Assembly (NCBI GenBank): GCA_030144725.1
Contig: JASKMD010000015.1
Location: 8,715,384-8,779,383 of the forward strand
Length of the DNA stretch: 64,000 nucleotides
Source: Haematococcus lacustris
Taxonomy: Eukaryota > Chlorophyta > Chlorophyceae > Chlamydomonadales > Haematococcaceae
Direction: 5' to 3'
Shown: in pieces, positions 33,001-43,584 of the stretch
Layout: the number at the start of each line of letters is the position of its first letter
How positions within the stretch are numbered: the first letter of the stretch is position 1
Translations under genes and position numbers: made by a program
Notes under the pieces: model-generated
What the model saw: the letters and a program-made list of their open reading frames with translations, nothing else
What the model was told of the DNA's origin: nothing
Databases searched by the model: none

Positions 33001-33128
33001 GACCCCACCCCACCCCACCCCACCCCACCCCACCCCACCCCACCCCACCCCACCCCACCCCACCCCACCCCACCCCACCCCACCCCACCCCACCCCACCC
33101 CACCCCACCCCACCCCACCCCACCCCAC
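33001..33128. repeat. (CCCCA)n microsatellite downstream of VAMP7
   Basis: About 25 perfect ccacc/cccca units start 37 bp after the VAMP7 stop codon, so they are probably transcribed in its 3' untranslated region. Confidence 0.95.
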
Positions 33129-34586
33129 CTCCGGGCGCAGCCTGTGCTGCCATGCTCTGTCGATGAATGGTAGCAGGCAGCGGTGGTGACAGAGGCGACT
33201 ATTGAAAACAGGGCCCTCTGGAGCAACACAAGGCTGGCGGACAGGCATCAAGGAGGGGTGGAAGGGGGTGGGCACCGCCCGGAGAGGGGAGGACACCGCC
33301 CCGGGTGTCTGCTATGCTCAACATTGCATCTGAACTGCCCTGCGTTGCCCTGTACTGCCCATTCCGGCTACAAGTGGTGGCAGGCAGCAGTGGTGGCAGT
33401 GGCGGCTAAGGATGGCAAGATGGGGTGTGGGCAGATGATCATGGGCTGCATCTCCACATCCTTGACGCCCTGTGCAGTGGCACAGGGTTAGCCCTAACTC
33501 TAACCCAAACCTGAAATTAAGGAGCGTGGGTGGAGGGGGGTGGCCCCAGGGGCGAACCAGGGTGACCCTCCCGACTGATGCGGTGGGAGGGTGAGATGGT
33601 GAGGCAGAGCGCTGCTGCTGCGTTCCTTCCCGAGTCGTGTTCCCCGCAACCTCCCTCAAGCTGGGTTACTGCCATGGGCCTGGCGCACAACCAATCGGTG
33701 TGACCCACCCGCTGTGTTGTGTTGTATTGTGGGATGTGAGGGCTGCTTGCTTTCATCTGCAACAAGTGCATGTGCTTTTGTGTTGTGTGCAGTGGCGGTC
33801 TTTGGTGGTCTGGGGGCGGCACAGTCTAGTTGCATAATCCTGGTAGCCTGGCTGGCTTGCCATCCTCTTACAAGATTGGAGTCATGCAATAGTGACGTGT
33901 GACGTGTAGCAACAAGCCATGTGGCGTTGCTGAAGCTGTGGCATAGTGTGTAGTTGATGCTTGCTGCTGGCGACTGATGTGCTGCCACCTTGCGTTGGCG
34001 CTGCGTTACTAACAGTGATGCGTAATTGCATGTAAATACACGCCTAAGTTTGTACCTTTGTAGTTAGATGCAGCTATGTAACAATGTAACCACAAGCCAA
34101 TTTGCTGTCATTACATGGCGTAAGTAAGTAAGTAAGTTTGTGACTTTGTAATTCTGCATCACTGTAGGTTGCAGTGGGGTGACGGTAATAATAAGACGAT
34201 GATAAGGTATGATCAAGGCTTACGCATACATAGCTTTCCTTCTCATCTCTAGATTCTCTCATCGGAGGGAATAGGGACCAAACTTGCAATGAAGTACTAC
34301 ACTGAACCTAGATTTTCCTCAATCTAGCACCTGTCTCTCCCTTGCCCCATGAATATGGTGGTATGGATGACGCTAGAGTGGTAGACCTGTAGTTGACAGC
34401 CTGGCCACAGCCTGGCTGCAACTATGGTTCATGACAAGCCTGGCTGCAACTATGGTTCATGACTCATGAGTGTTGTGTGCTTACCTATCCTAGTGGTGCC
34501 ACCAAACTAACAATGACAAACTAACAATAACCTTTTGCGTCTTTAGCTTATCCGCTTCTCTGGCTCCTCCGCTTCTCGAGGTCTCT
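33129..34586. other. 3' flank of VAMP7, no further gene seen
   Basis: The stretch contains telomere-like words at 33488-33510 (cctaactctaaccc), a (taag)n run at 34122-34138 and TGTAA at 34031. The region from about 33900 is AT-richer. I find no supported gene. Confidence 0.4.
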
Positions 34587-34909
34587 CACTCGTAGGAATT
34601 AGCAGCCAGGCGCCTAGACCGACTTTCGTATTTTTGACTGAAACTTTGCCCATCAGTAGCATGGAATGAGAGCATTGGGGCAGGCCAAAAAAGTGAAAGG
34701 GCATAGCAATGAACACACTGAACATAGCACTGAACACACTGAACATAGCACTGAACACACTGAACAATACCACCCAGCCTCAGCCTTTGACTTTTTCGAC
34801 ATGGTTTCTTTTGGGTCATGTTTTTTACATTACAAGCTACAAATGAGCCAAGTTTCAGCCCAAACGGCTAAAGTCGGTCTAGGGGCCTGGCTGCTAATTC
34901 CTACGAGTG
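34587..34909. mobile_element. MITE-like element with perfect 21-bp terminal inverted repeats
   Basis: The left end cactcgtaggaattagcagc-c and the right end are exact reverse complements over 21 bp, and imperfect similarity continues to about 60 bp (words gcctagaccgacttt and tgaaactt). The interior has three tandem copies of a 21-bp unit (gaacacactgaacatagcact, 34709-34768 region). There is no coding capacity. Target-site duplication is not clear. Length is 323 bp. Confidence 0.8.
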
Positions 34910-34979
34910 CTCCCCCGCTCCCTGTAGCTCCCTTCCCCTTCCTTCTCTAAGTTCTTTCTCTCCTAGGCAGTTCCCTTTC

Positions 34980-35078
34980 TCTTTCCCTTTTTCTCTGTTC
35001 TCTCCTTAGTCTTTTACCTTTGGAGGTTGGCTTGTATCCACCCAAGCCCTACCTCCTTAGTGTAACAACTACTGCTAC
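34980..35078 (+). repeat. Dispersed repeat shared with 25127-25225
   Basis: This is the second copy of the element end that finishes in aacaactact. It lies directly before the LINE fragment and the Fanzor-like relic. Confidence 0.8.
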
Positions 35079-35092
35079 AGCGCAGCACATAC

Positions 35093-35204
35093 TACCTAGG
35101 AGGTTTGTCTCTTCTCTCGCTTGACGGTGGGAGCAGGCCGCCAGACGGTGGATTAGTCTTCTTCTCTTCTTCTTCTTCTTCTTCTTCTTCTTCTTCTTCT
35201 TCTT
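35093..35204 (+). mobile_element. Short LINE 3'-end fragment with TTC tail and 12-bp target-site duplication
   Basis: The insert contains ggtgggagcaggccgcc, a word shared with the Dualen 3' end at 54265-54290 (minus strand) and with 62920-62945, and ends in about 15 TTC triplets. It is flanked by cgcagcacatac at 35081-35092 and again at 35205-35216. This is the signature of a severely 5'-truncated LINE insertion. It interrupts sequence that would read through into the Fanzor-like relic. Confidence 0.85.
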
Positions 35205-35209
35205 CGCAG

Positions 35210-35984
35210 CACATACGGATAGCTTACTTCAGACGAGGAGGACATGGCAGAGGTGGCCACGGAGCGCCATGGGCTTGCCAAGCAGCTGGTGGTATTCTTT
35301 GGAGCAGCTAGCATTGGCACTGGGGGTGGGTGGGGTGCTGATGCGGTGTTGCGGGCCTGCTGCAAGGTGGTGTGCAGGCCCATGGGCTGAGACCAGCTGC
35401 AGGGCAGGGTGGTGCTTGTGGATGAGCACCGCACCACCCTGGTCAGCTCAGCAGTAGATGGCCAGCAGCCCTGTGAGCAGCCATGAGCAGCCATGAGCAG
35501 CCCACCAGGCGTGCAGACTGGAAGCCCCCAGCAGGGCAGGTGGAACATCGGCTGCTCCGCCCAGCCTGGAGCCAGCAGCGTGACCAGCCAGTGCGGGGCC
35601 TGATGTGGTGCCCGATAGTGGCCCCCCGCAAGCCCCCACAGGCCCCATGCAGCAGCCAGAAGGCCACCCAGCCAGCAGCCTCAGAGCCTGGGCCTAGCAC
35701 TCCCCCACCAGCCAAGCGCAGCAAGCGCACCAAGGCTGAGCAGGCAGCTGAGCCTACCCAGCCCACCAAGGCTGCCAAAGCCAAGCCAGCACCACAGGCA
35801 AGCAGGTGGCTGGACAGGGACTGCAGCGGGGCACTGAACATGCAGCGCATTGGGGAGAGCAGGTGGCGCCCGCTGGAGCTGTGCTACTGGCCAGAGCAGG
35901 GAGGTGGCCAGAGCAGCTGAGGCTGCCAGCCAAGGAGTACCCTGAGCATGGATACAAGCGGCTGCAAGACAAGCCACCCAAGGC

Positions 35985-36021
<37 letters not shown>

Positions 36022-36036
36022 GCTGAGGCACAGTAG
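35210..36036 (+). pseudogene. Relic 2 of a Fanzor/TnpB-like nuclease
   Basis: The frame from 35243 encodes KQLVVFFGAASIGTGGGWGA (the strand before the second RuvC motif), then after a TGA VVLVDEHRTTLVSSAVDG, which matches the RuvC-II block E-x-x-T-S plus the start of the zinc ribbon. After a frame change at about 35480, GLMWCPIVAPRK corresponds to the second half of the ribbon, a basic linker PPPAKRSKRTKAEQ follows (a possible nuclear-localisation signal), and RWLDRDCSGALNMQRIGESR is the RuvC-III block DRDxxAAxN-like. A duplication of ggtggccagagcag near 35900 shifts the frame again before the Gln-rich end. Several zinc-ribbon Cys are replaced by Ser or Val. The RuvC-I block and N-terminus are not visible. 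TnpB and Fanzor are RNA-guided nucleases; this copy is dead, and family membership rests on motif order. Confidence 0.6.
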
Positions 36037-36688
36037 TGTGTGTCTCCTTTATAGCTGTCATCAGCTCACAATCAGTGCATGTTTGTCATGCCAACTCTAC
36101 ACATAGACCTCGTGGTCAGGCAATAGTGTAGGTGGTAGGCACTCATGCACCACATCCATGTGCATTGGGTATACTCCACACAGCCCGTCAACACCATTTG
36201 AGTCGGGCCGCTAGTGATCCCTAGTAGTCCCGCTAGTGGCCACTAGTGGTCCGGCTCAAATGGAGGCCTTAGTGAGGGAGAAGGGGGCAGATGGCTTACC
36301 TCTCTCTTCGCAGAAGCTCTCTGTGACAATACAATACAGTTGGATTACTGACAGTTGGAACACGACGCTACAGCACAGTGCAATACACGATGCTTACATG
36401 TAGCGGATCAAAGACTCAACAAAACAGTGGGCCAGCAGCGGGGGTCATCAGCAGTCAAAACGAGTAAAACGGAGCGTGTCAGCTCTTGCGAGTTAGCAGG
36501 TACTCTCTGCATTGGCCCGACTTGTGTCACAGGCAGATGCGCTGATGTCACGACCTCAAGCTCCGACACGTCTACCGTGCTACTGTGTCCACATGCACGG
36601 ACCTCAATGAAGTGTGGTGCATGGGTAGCCGCGAGCTTACGACCTCCTCCTCTTCTGCCGGCCTCTTTGCCTGCGGGCTTCCCACAAG
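36037..36688. other. Upstream region of the ubiquitin-eL40 gene
   Basis: The promoter and 5' untranslated region should lie here. A complementary pair agtggccactagtggtc-like (36230-36250) and ctagtgatccctagtagtcc make a small inverted-repeat cluster at 36210-36252. I see no TATA box or further gene that I would call. Confidence 0.35.
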
Positions 36689-38021
<1,333 letters not shown>

Positions 38022-39351
38022 ACTGCTGGGCGCTCACATGGTGGCAGACAACTTCGCAGTCAAGCTGCTGTGCTGTGATGTCAGCTGGTCTGGCTATGAC
38101 CGAGCTCCTTCAGCCTTGTGTTGCCCCGGCATGTGAGAGGCTGTGGTAGCTGGTGGCAAAGCAAGGGCTGCGGCAAGTTGATGCTGAATGACACCTGCCA
38201 GCCAGTGTCTTGTTGGCCAGGTGCAGTCAACTGTCGTACAATGGCTGCAGCCACACGGCGGACAACTCAGTTATTGGAGAAACATTGTCAGTTATTGCCG
38301 AGCGCTCACCTCATGGAGATATATGCAAGCTGGAGACTTTGCTACTTTCTTTTCAGTTGCCAGCAGACGGCAAATTCCAATGCTGACTCGTCCTACACTT
38401 TCAGCCGTACACGTTCAGTTGTTTCTTGTAACCGTGTACACAGACGTGACGCAGACTTAGCAGCAATGTTAAATAGCCTCAAACCTAGGCTTGCAATATC
38501 AGAGGAATTGCACAAGTCACCGAGCTCTCTCAACTCCCAGACCATGATTGTTCAACCTGAACGTGATCAAGCTTGTATGAAGCTGTGCTGAGCGCTGCTT
38601 GTTCGGCAGGTGTGGCCCTAGGTGACTCAAGCTGACTCGTGCATGAACTATGTGTATGTACCATTTTGTGTATGCTGTGGAAGAACTCGGCAGGTACACA
38701 GCTATGAGTAGAATGGCGTACAGCGTTCCTTTACTTTCAAGGGGTCAGAGAAAGCAGCAGAGGTGCAACTCTCGAGATCGCGGTATGCAGTCTCAGGCAC
38801 ATTAGGATCTGTTGCAAAGCCAGCCTGACTAATCCATTCACCATGGAGCCATGTGTAGCATGTGGGTAATCTCACGCAGCTTCAACTTCATCATAACATC
38901 ATTGATCGCACCCTTGACTACTGCAAACCCCATGCTGATGGCACGGCTCCTTCTAAACAACTGGGCACGCGCTCTTACATATCCAACCCACTGCCAGCCC
39001 TGACGCTTATAGCTATTTTGCCTCCATGGTATTGGGTTTAAATCATGAGTGAAATATGGGAAAAGTGGTCACGTATAGGGTGGGTGAGTGCCAAAATGCC
39101 AAGGGATGGGGCAATGGATGGTGAGGCTGGGTTGGGTGGGGCGACCAGCGTTCGCGAGGCGCGACAACGATTGCTGAGGACACCACAGAATCATGTCAAG
39201 ACATCCATGCAAGACAAACGAAGGTGATGGCAGAGGTCTGACATTGTGTTCGGACTTTCGTTATTGTCCCCCCATGAGCACACCAGTTCCGTTGTCATCT
39301 GTCATCAGGCTGTGTCACAAATAGCTCTCAGGCATCTGCCATCAGGCTGTC
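38022..39351. other. Intergenic region between UBA52 and PLMT, with dispersed repeat copy 3
   Basis: UBA52 and PLMT converge here. The segment 38866-38955 matches the dispersed repeat of 11705-11895 in inverted orientation (gtgggtaatctcac, atcgcacccttgactactgc). A short direct repeat of catctg-catcaggctgt-ctcac lies at 39297-39358. No gene is supported. Confidence 0.5.
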
Positions 39352-42300
39352 TCACAGATAGCTCTCAATAACTGCAGACATAGCATACAACAAGCTCCAA
39401 AACGCAGCCAGGCCCAGCACCAGCGAGTTCGCCAGCCCTCCGCAGCAGTCGGGTGGCAGCTGGTTTGCCAGCAGGGCCGCCACGCCCCACACACTGAGCG
39501 CGCTGCCGACGTATTGAGGGTGAGGCACCACGGAGAAGGGGAAGCCTGTGACCCAGGGCACGGTGTGGCCCAGCCGGGTGCCGTAGTACACCCCAACCTT
39601 GCCAATAGCCCTGCATGTGGTGTGGGCAGGGTAGAGAGGGTGGAGTGGGCAGGGTGGGCAGGGTGGGTGGGGTGGGCAGGGTGGGTGGGGTGGGTGGGGT
39701 GGGTGGGGTGGGCAGGGTGGGTGGGGTGGGTGGGGTGGGTGGGGTGGGTGGGGTGGGTGGGGTGGGTGGGGTGGGTGGGGTGGGTGGGGTGGGTGGGGTG
39801 GGTGGGGTGGGCAGGGTGGGTGGGGTGGGCAGGGTGGGCAGGGTGGGTGGGGTGGGCGGGGTGGGTGGGGTGGGGTGGGTGGGGTGGGTGGGGTGGGTGG
39901 GGTGGGTGGGGTGGGTGGGGTGGGCAGGGTGGGTGGGGTGGGCAGGGTGGGTGGGGTGGGTGGGGTGGGTGGGGTGGGTGGGGTGGGTGGGGTGGGTGGG
40001 GTGGGTGGGGTGGGTGGGGTGGGTGGGGTGGGTGGGGTGGGTGGGGTGGGTGGGGTGGGCAGGGTGGGTGGGGTGGGTGGGGTGGGTGGGGTGGGCAGGG
40101 TGGGTGGGGTGGGTGGGGTGGGCAGGGTGGGTGGGGTGGGTGGGGTGGGTGGGGTGGGTGGGGTGGGCAGGGTGGGCAGGGTGGGCAGGGTGGGTGGGGT
40201 GGGTGGGGTGGGTGGGGTGGGTGGGGTGGGTGGGGTGGGTGGGGTGGGTGGGGTGGGCAGGGTGGGTGGGGTGGGTGGGGTGGGTGGGGTGGGTGGGGTG
40301 GGCAGGGTGGGTGGGGTGGGTGGGGTGGGTGGGCAGGGTGGGTGGGGTGGGTGGGGTGGGTGGGGTGGGCAGGGTGGGTGGGGTGGGTGGGGTGGGTGGG
40401 GTGGGCAGGGTGGGTGGGGTGGGTGGGGTGGGCAGGGTGGGTGGGGTGGGTGGGGTGGGTGGGGTGGGCAGGGTGTGTGGGGTGGGTGGGGTGGGCAGGG
40501 TGGGTGGGGTGGGTGGGGTGGGTGGGGTGGGTGGGGTGGGCAGGGTGGGCAGGGTGGGCAGGGTGGGTGGGGTGGGTGGGGTGGGTGGGGTGGGTGGGGT
40601 GGGTGGGGTGGGTGGGGTGGGTGGGGTGGGTGGGGTGGGTGGGGTGGGCAGGGTGGGTGGGGTGGGTGGGGTGGGTGGGGTGGGTGGGGTGGGTGGGGTG
40701 GGCAGGGTGGGTGGGGTGGGTGGGGTGGGTGGGCAGGGTGGGCAGGGTGGGTGGGGTGGGTGGGGTGGGCAGGGTGGGCAGGGTGGGTGGGGTGGGTGGG
40801 GTGGGTGGGGTGGGTGGGGTGGGTGGGGTGGGTGGGGTGGGTGGGGTGGGTGGGGTGGGTGGGGTGGGCAGGGTGGGCAGGGTGGGTGGGGTGGGCGGGG
40901 TGGGTGGGGTGGGGTGGGTGGGGTGGGTGGGGTGGGTGGGGTGGGTGGGGTGGGTGGGGTGGGCAGGGTGGGTGGGGTGGGTGGGGTGGGTGGGGTGGGT
41001 GGGGTGGGTGGGGTGGGTGGGGTGGGTGGGGTGGGTGGGGTGGGCAGGGTGGGCAGGGTGGGTGGGGTGGGTGGGGTGGGCAGGGTGGGCAGGGTGGGTG
41101 GGGTGGGTGGGGTGGGTGGGGTGGGCAGGGTGGGCAGGGTGGGTGGGGTGGGTGGGGTGGGCAGGGTGGGCAGGGTGGGTGGGGTGGGTGGGGTGGGTGG
41201 GGTGGGTTGGGTGGGTTGGGTGGGTTGGGTGGGGTGGGTGGGGTGGGCAGGGTGGGTGGGGTGGGTGGGGTGGGTGGGGTGGGTGGGGTGGGTGGGGTGG
41301 GCAGGGTGGGTGGGGTGGGTGGGGTGGGTGGGGTGGGCAGGGTGGGCAGGGTGGGTGGGGTGGGTGGGGTGGGTGGGCAGGGTGGGTGGGGTGGGTGGGG
41401 TGGGCAGGGTGGGTGGGGTGGGTGGGGTGGGTGGGGTGGGTGGGGTGGGCAGGGTGGGCAGGGTGGGTGGGGTGGGTGGGGTGGGTGGGGTGGGTGGGGT
41501 GGGCAGGGTGGGTGGGGTGGGTGGGGTGGGTGGGGTGGGTGGGGTGGGTGGGGTGGGCAGGGTGGGTGGGGAGGGTGGGGTGGGTGGGGTGGGTGGGGTG
41601 GGCAGGGTGGGCAGGGTGGGTGGGGTGGGTGGGGTGGGTGGGGTGGGTTGGGTGGGTTGGGTGGGGTGGGTGGGTTGGGTGGGGTGGGTGGGGTGGGCAG
41701 GGTGGGTGGGGTGGGTGGGGTGGGTGGGGTGGGTGGGGTGGGTGGGGTGGGCAGGGTGGGCAGGGTGGGTGGGGTGGGTGGGGTGGGTGGGGTGGGCAGG
41801 GTGGGTGGGGTGGGTGGGGTGGGTGGGGTGGGTGGGGTGGGCAGGGTGGGTGGGGTGGGTGGGGTGGGTGGGGTGGGTGGGGTGGGCAGGGTGGGCAGGG
41901 TGGGTGGGGTGGGTGGGGTGGGTGGGGTGGGGTGGGTGGGGTGGGTGGGGTGGGTGGGGTGGGCAGGGTGGGTGGGGTGGGTGGGGTGGGCAGGGTGGGT
42001 GGGGTGGGCAGGGTGGGTGGGGTGGGCAGGGTGGGTGGGGTGGGTGGGGTGGGTGGGGTGGGTGGGGTGGGTGGGGTGGGCAGGGTGGGTGGGGTGGGTG
42101 GGGTGGGTGGGGTGGGCAGGGTGGGTGGGGTGGGTGGGGTGGGTGGGGTGGGTGGGGTGGGGAGGAAGGTGTGGGTGGTGTGGGCAGGGTGGGGCAGGCT
42201 GAGGGCAGGGACCAGGCTGAGAGCAGGTGCCAGTGGGACTCACTTGTAAATGCCCACGTTGAGGGCCTGGCCAAAGGAGAAGAGGAGGAGGGCGGCCAGC

Positions 42301-43140
42301 CACTGCCACAGGTGTGTGCGTGACAGGTCCAGGCACAGGCCCTGGGGCCGCTGGCTCCACAGCCAAACTAGCACCGCCTCAGCCTGCAGCACTGCGGGGC
42401 ACTGGCAGACTGGGGCGCTGCAAGCCTGGGGCAGCAGCAGCAGCAGCAGCAGCAACACTGCAGGGACGAGGCAGGATGACAACCCCGCAGGCGCAAGGGG
42501 GCAGCAGGGCAGGAGGGAAGCGAGGCTGCAATAGTAGGATGACAGCCTGGAATACAAACTTTGCATGCCCTGCCCCTGGCCCTGCCCCTGGTCTGGGATG
42601 GTGATGGCTGAGAGAGGGGTCACATGGCTCCTGTTGACGAGGGGGCTGCTGCACTCATCTCCCATGCGCGGACTTACATTTGCCAAAGCCAGCCACTACG
42701 GCAAAGACTTCCACAGGCGACTTTTGAAAAGTTGCACGCCACCAGCCCGGCTGCACACACCATGAACAAAGGTAGAGAGGGAGGGGGGTCTTGCAGGGAG
42801 CTGCTTAGGGGGGGACACAGTGGGAAGGCTGAGGGTCAAGCACGCATGCAGGCAGTGAAGGGGAGCAGGACAGTAAGCAGGGCGGGCAGGAAGGCAGTCA
42901 GGCAGGTCAGAATGGAGAAAGGCAGGTGGGTCGACCATTTCGCGCTGCAGCAACCGTATTTTTGCCTGTTGTCTATGCTCCTCTATGAAGGCACCTGAAT
43001 GATGTCACTGGGATGGATCGCACCTTCAGCCAAATTGCGGCGTACAGGATGTGGGGCAGCGACAACGCGGCCAGCAAGCATCTGTTGGCTAGCGCAGGGT
43101 CCAGAGCAAGAGAACGGCACAGCGCGAGGGGGAAGTCCAT
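39352..43140 (-). CDS. PLMT: Phospholipid N-methyltransferase (PLMT/OPI3 type)
   Basis: The enzyme carries out the S-adenosylmethionine-dependent methylations that turn phosphatidyl-monomethylethanolamine into phosphatidylcholine in the ER membrane. Four exons: 43140-43024, 42750-42678, 42391-42244, 39610-39352; phases close to 199 codons (198 residues). The N-terminus MDFPLALCRSLALDPALA is followed by a first hydrophobic segment (LLAALSLPHILYAAIWLK), a second around VEVFAVVAGFGK, a third LAALLLFSFGQALNVGIYK, and the conserved block AIGKVGVYYGTRLGHTVPWV-TGFPFSVVPHPQYVGS, then a last membrane segment ending in the acidic IESYL. The GXYYG and PQYVGS motifs are those of plant PLMT. Intron 3 (42243-39611) is 2.6 kb, almost all minisatellite. 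Exon 3 uses an acceptor (ccccgcag) that fits the phase; an alternative acceptor 20 nt upstream does not. Confidence 0.9.
39630..42163. repeat. 2.5-kb G-rich minisatellite filling PLMT intron 3
   Basis: The array is about 250 copies of the 10-bp unit gggtggggtg with frequent gggcagggtg variants and a few larger-order blocks. The plus strand is G-rich, so the PLMT transcript is C-rich here. Several very long reading frames in both strands are purely artefacts of this repeat. Confidence 0.97.
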
Positions 43141-43254
43141 TGCAACAACCAGTCCTTATAATGCAAAGCGTTCACGCAGCGAAACACTTACATCCGTTTC
43201 AAACTGTGCCGCGGCGGGACAAGAGCAATCTTTCATGCAAGCATGACGTCGTGC

Positions 43255-43402
43255 AAGCACAATTTCTGTGAGTACCAGCCATGCCCTTGGTTGCTTGACG
43301 AACCTCTGCCTATGACTAGAGACATGGCTTTGGCCCCTAACCCTGTAAGCTGTCCACATGGAGAGCCAGGCTGCCAGCTGCTAATGTAACATCTGCATAC
43401 GT
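43255..43402 (+). repeat. Direct repeat flanking OPR copy 2 (left)
   Basis: It shares words with 46015-46203 in the same order: tttctgtg, gattgcttgacga/ggttgcttgacga, gctgtccacatgga, gccag-tgctaatgtaac-atctgcatacg. Identity by eye is about 75-80% with one length difference. Confidence 0.7.
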
Positions 43403-43584
43403 ACTCCAATCCCCAAGCAGCCATCCAGCAATGGCTGGCTGTGTAATCCAGCAATGTAATCCAGCAATGGCTGGCATACCCCTGGCAGGCAGGCACATGT
43501 CACTGAGCCCATCAGCTACACCTGACCTGCCCTGACACCTTACCTGACCTGACGCCGGATGCTATGCTAGGATTAACACATGAC

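Noticed and set aside
32809..33296. Gly-Trp-Gly-Gly-Val repeat frames on the minus strand
   Set aside because: They are translations of the CCCCA microsatellite next to VAMP7.
39352..42366. Reading frames of 775-1004 codons made of Pro-His-Pro or Gly-Trp-Val repeats on both strands
   Set aside because: They are artefacts of the gggtggggtg minisatellite in a PLMT intron; only their last part (39352-39610) is a real exon.
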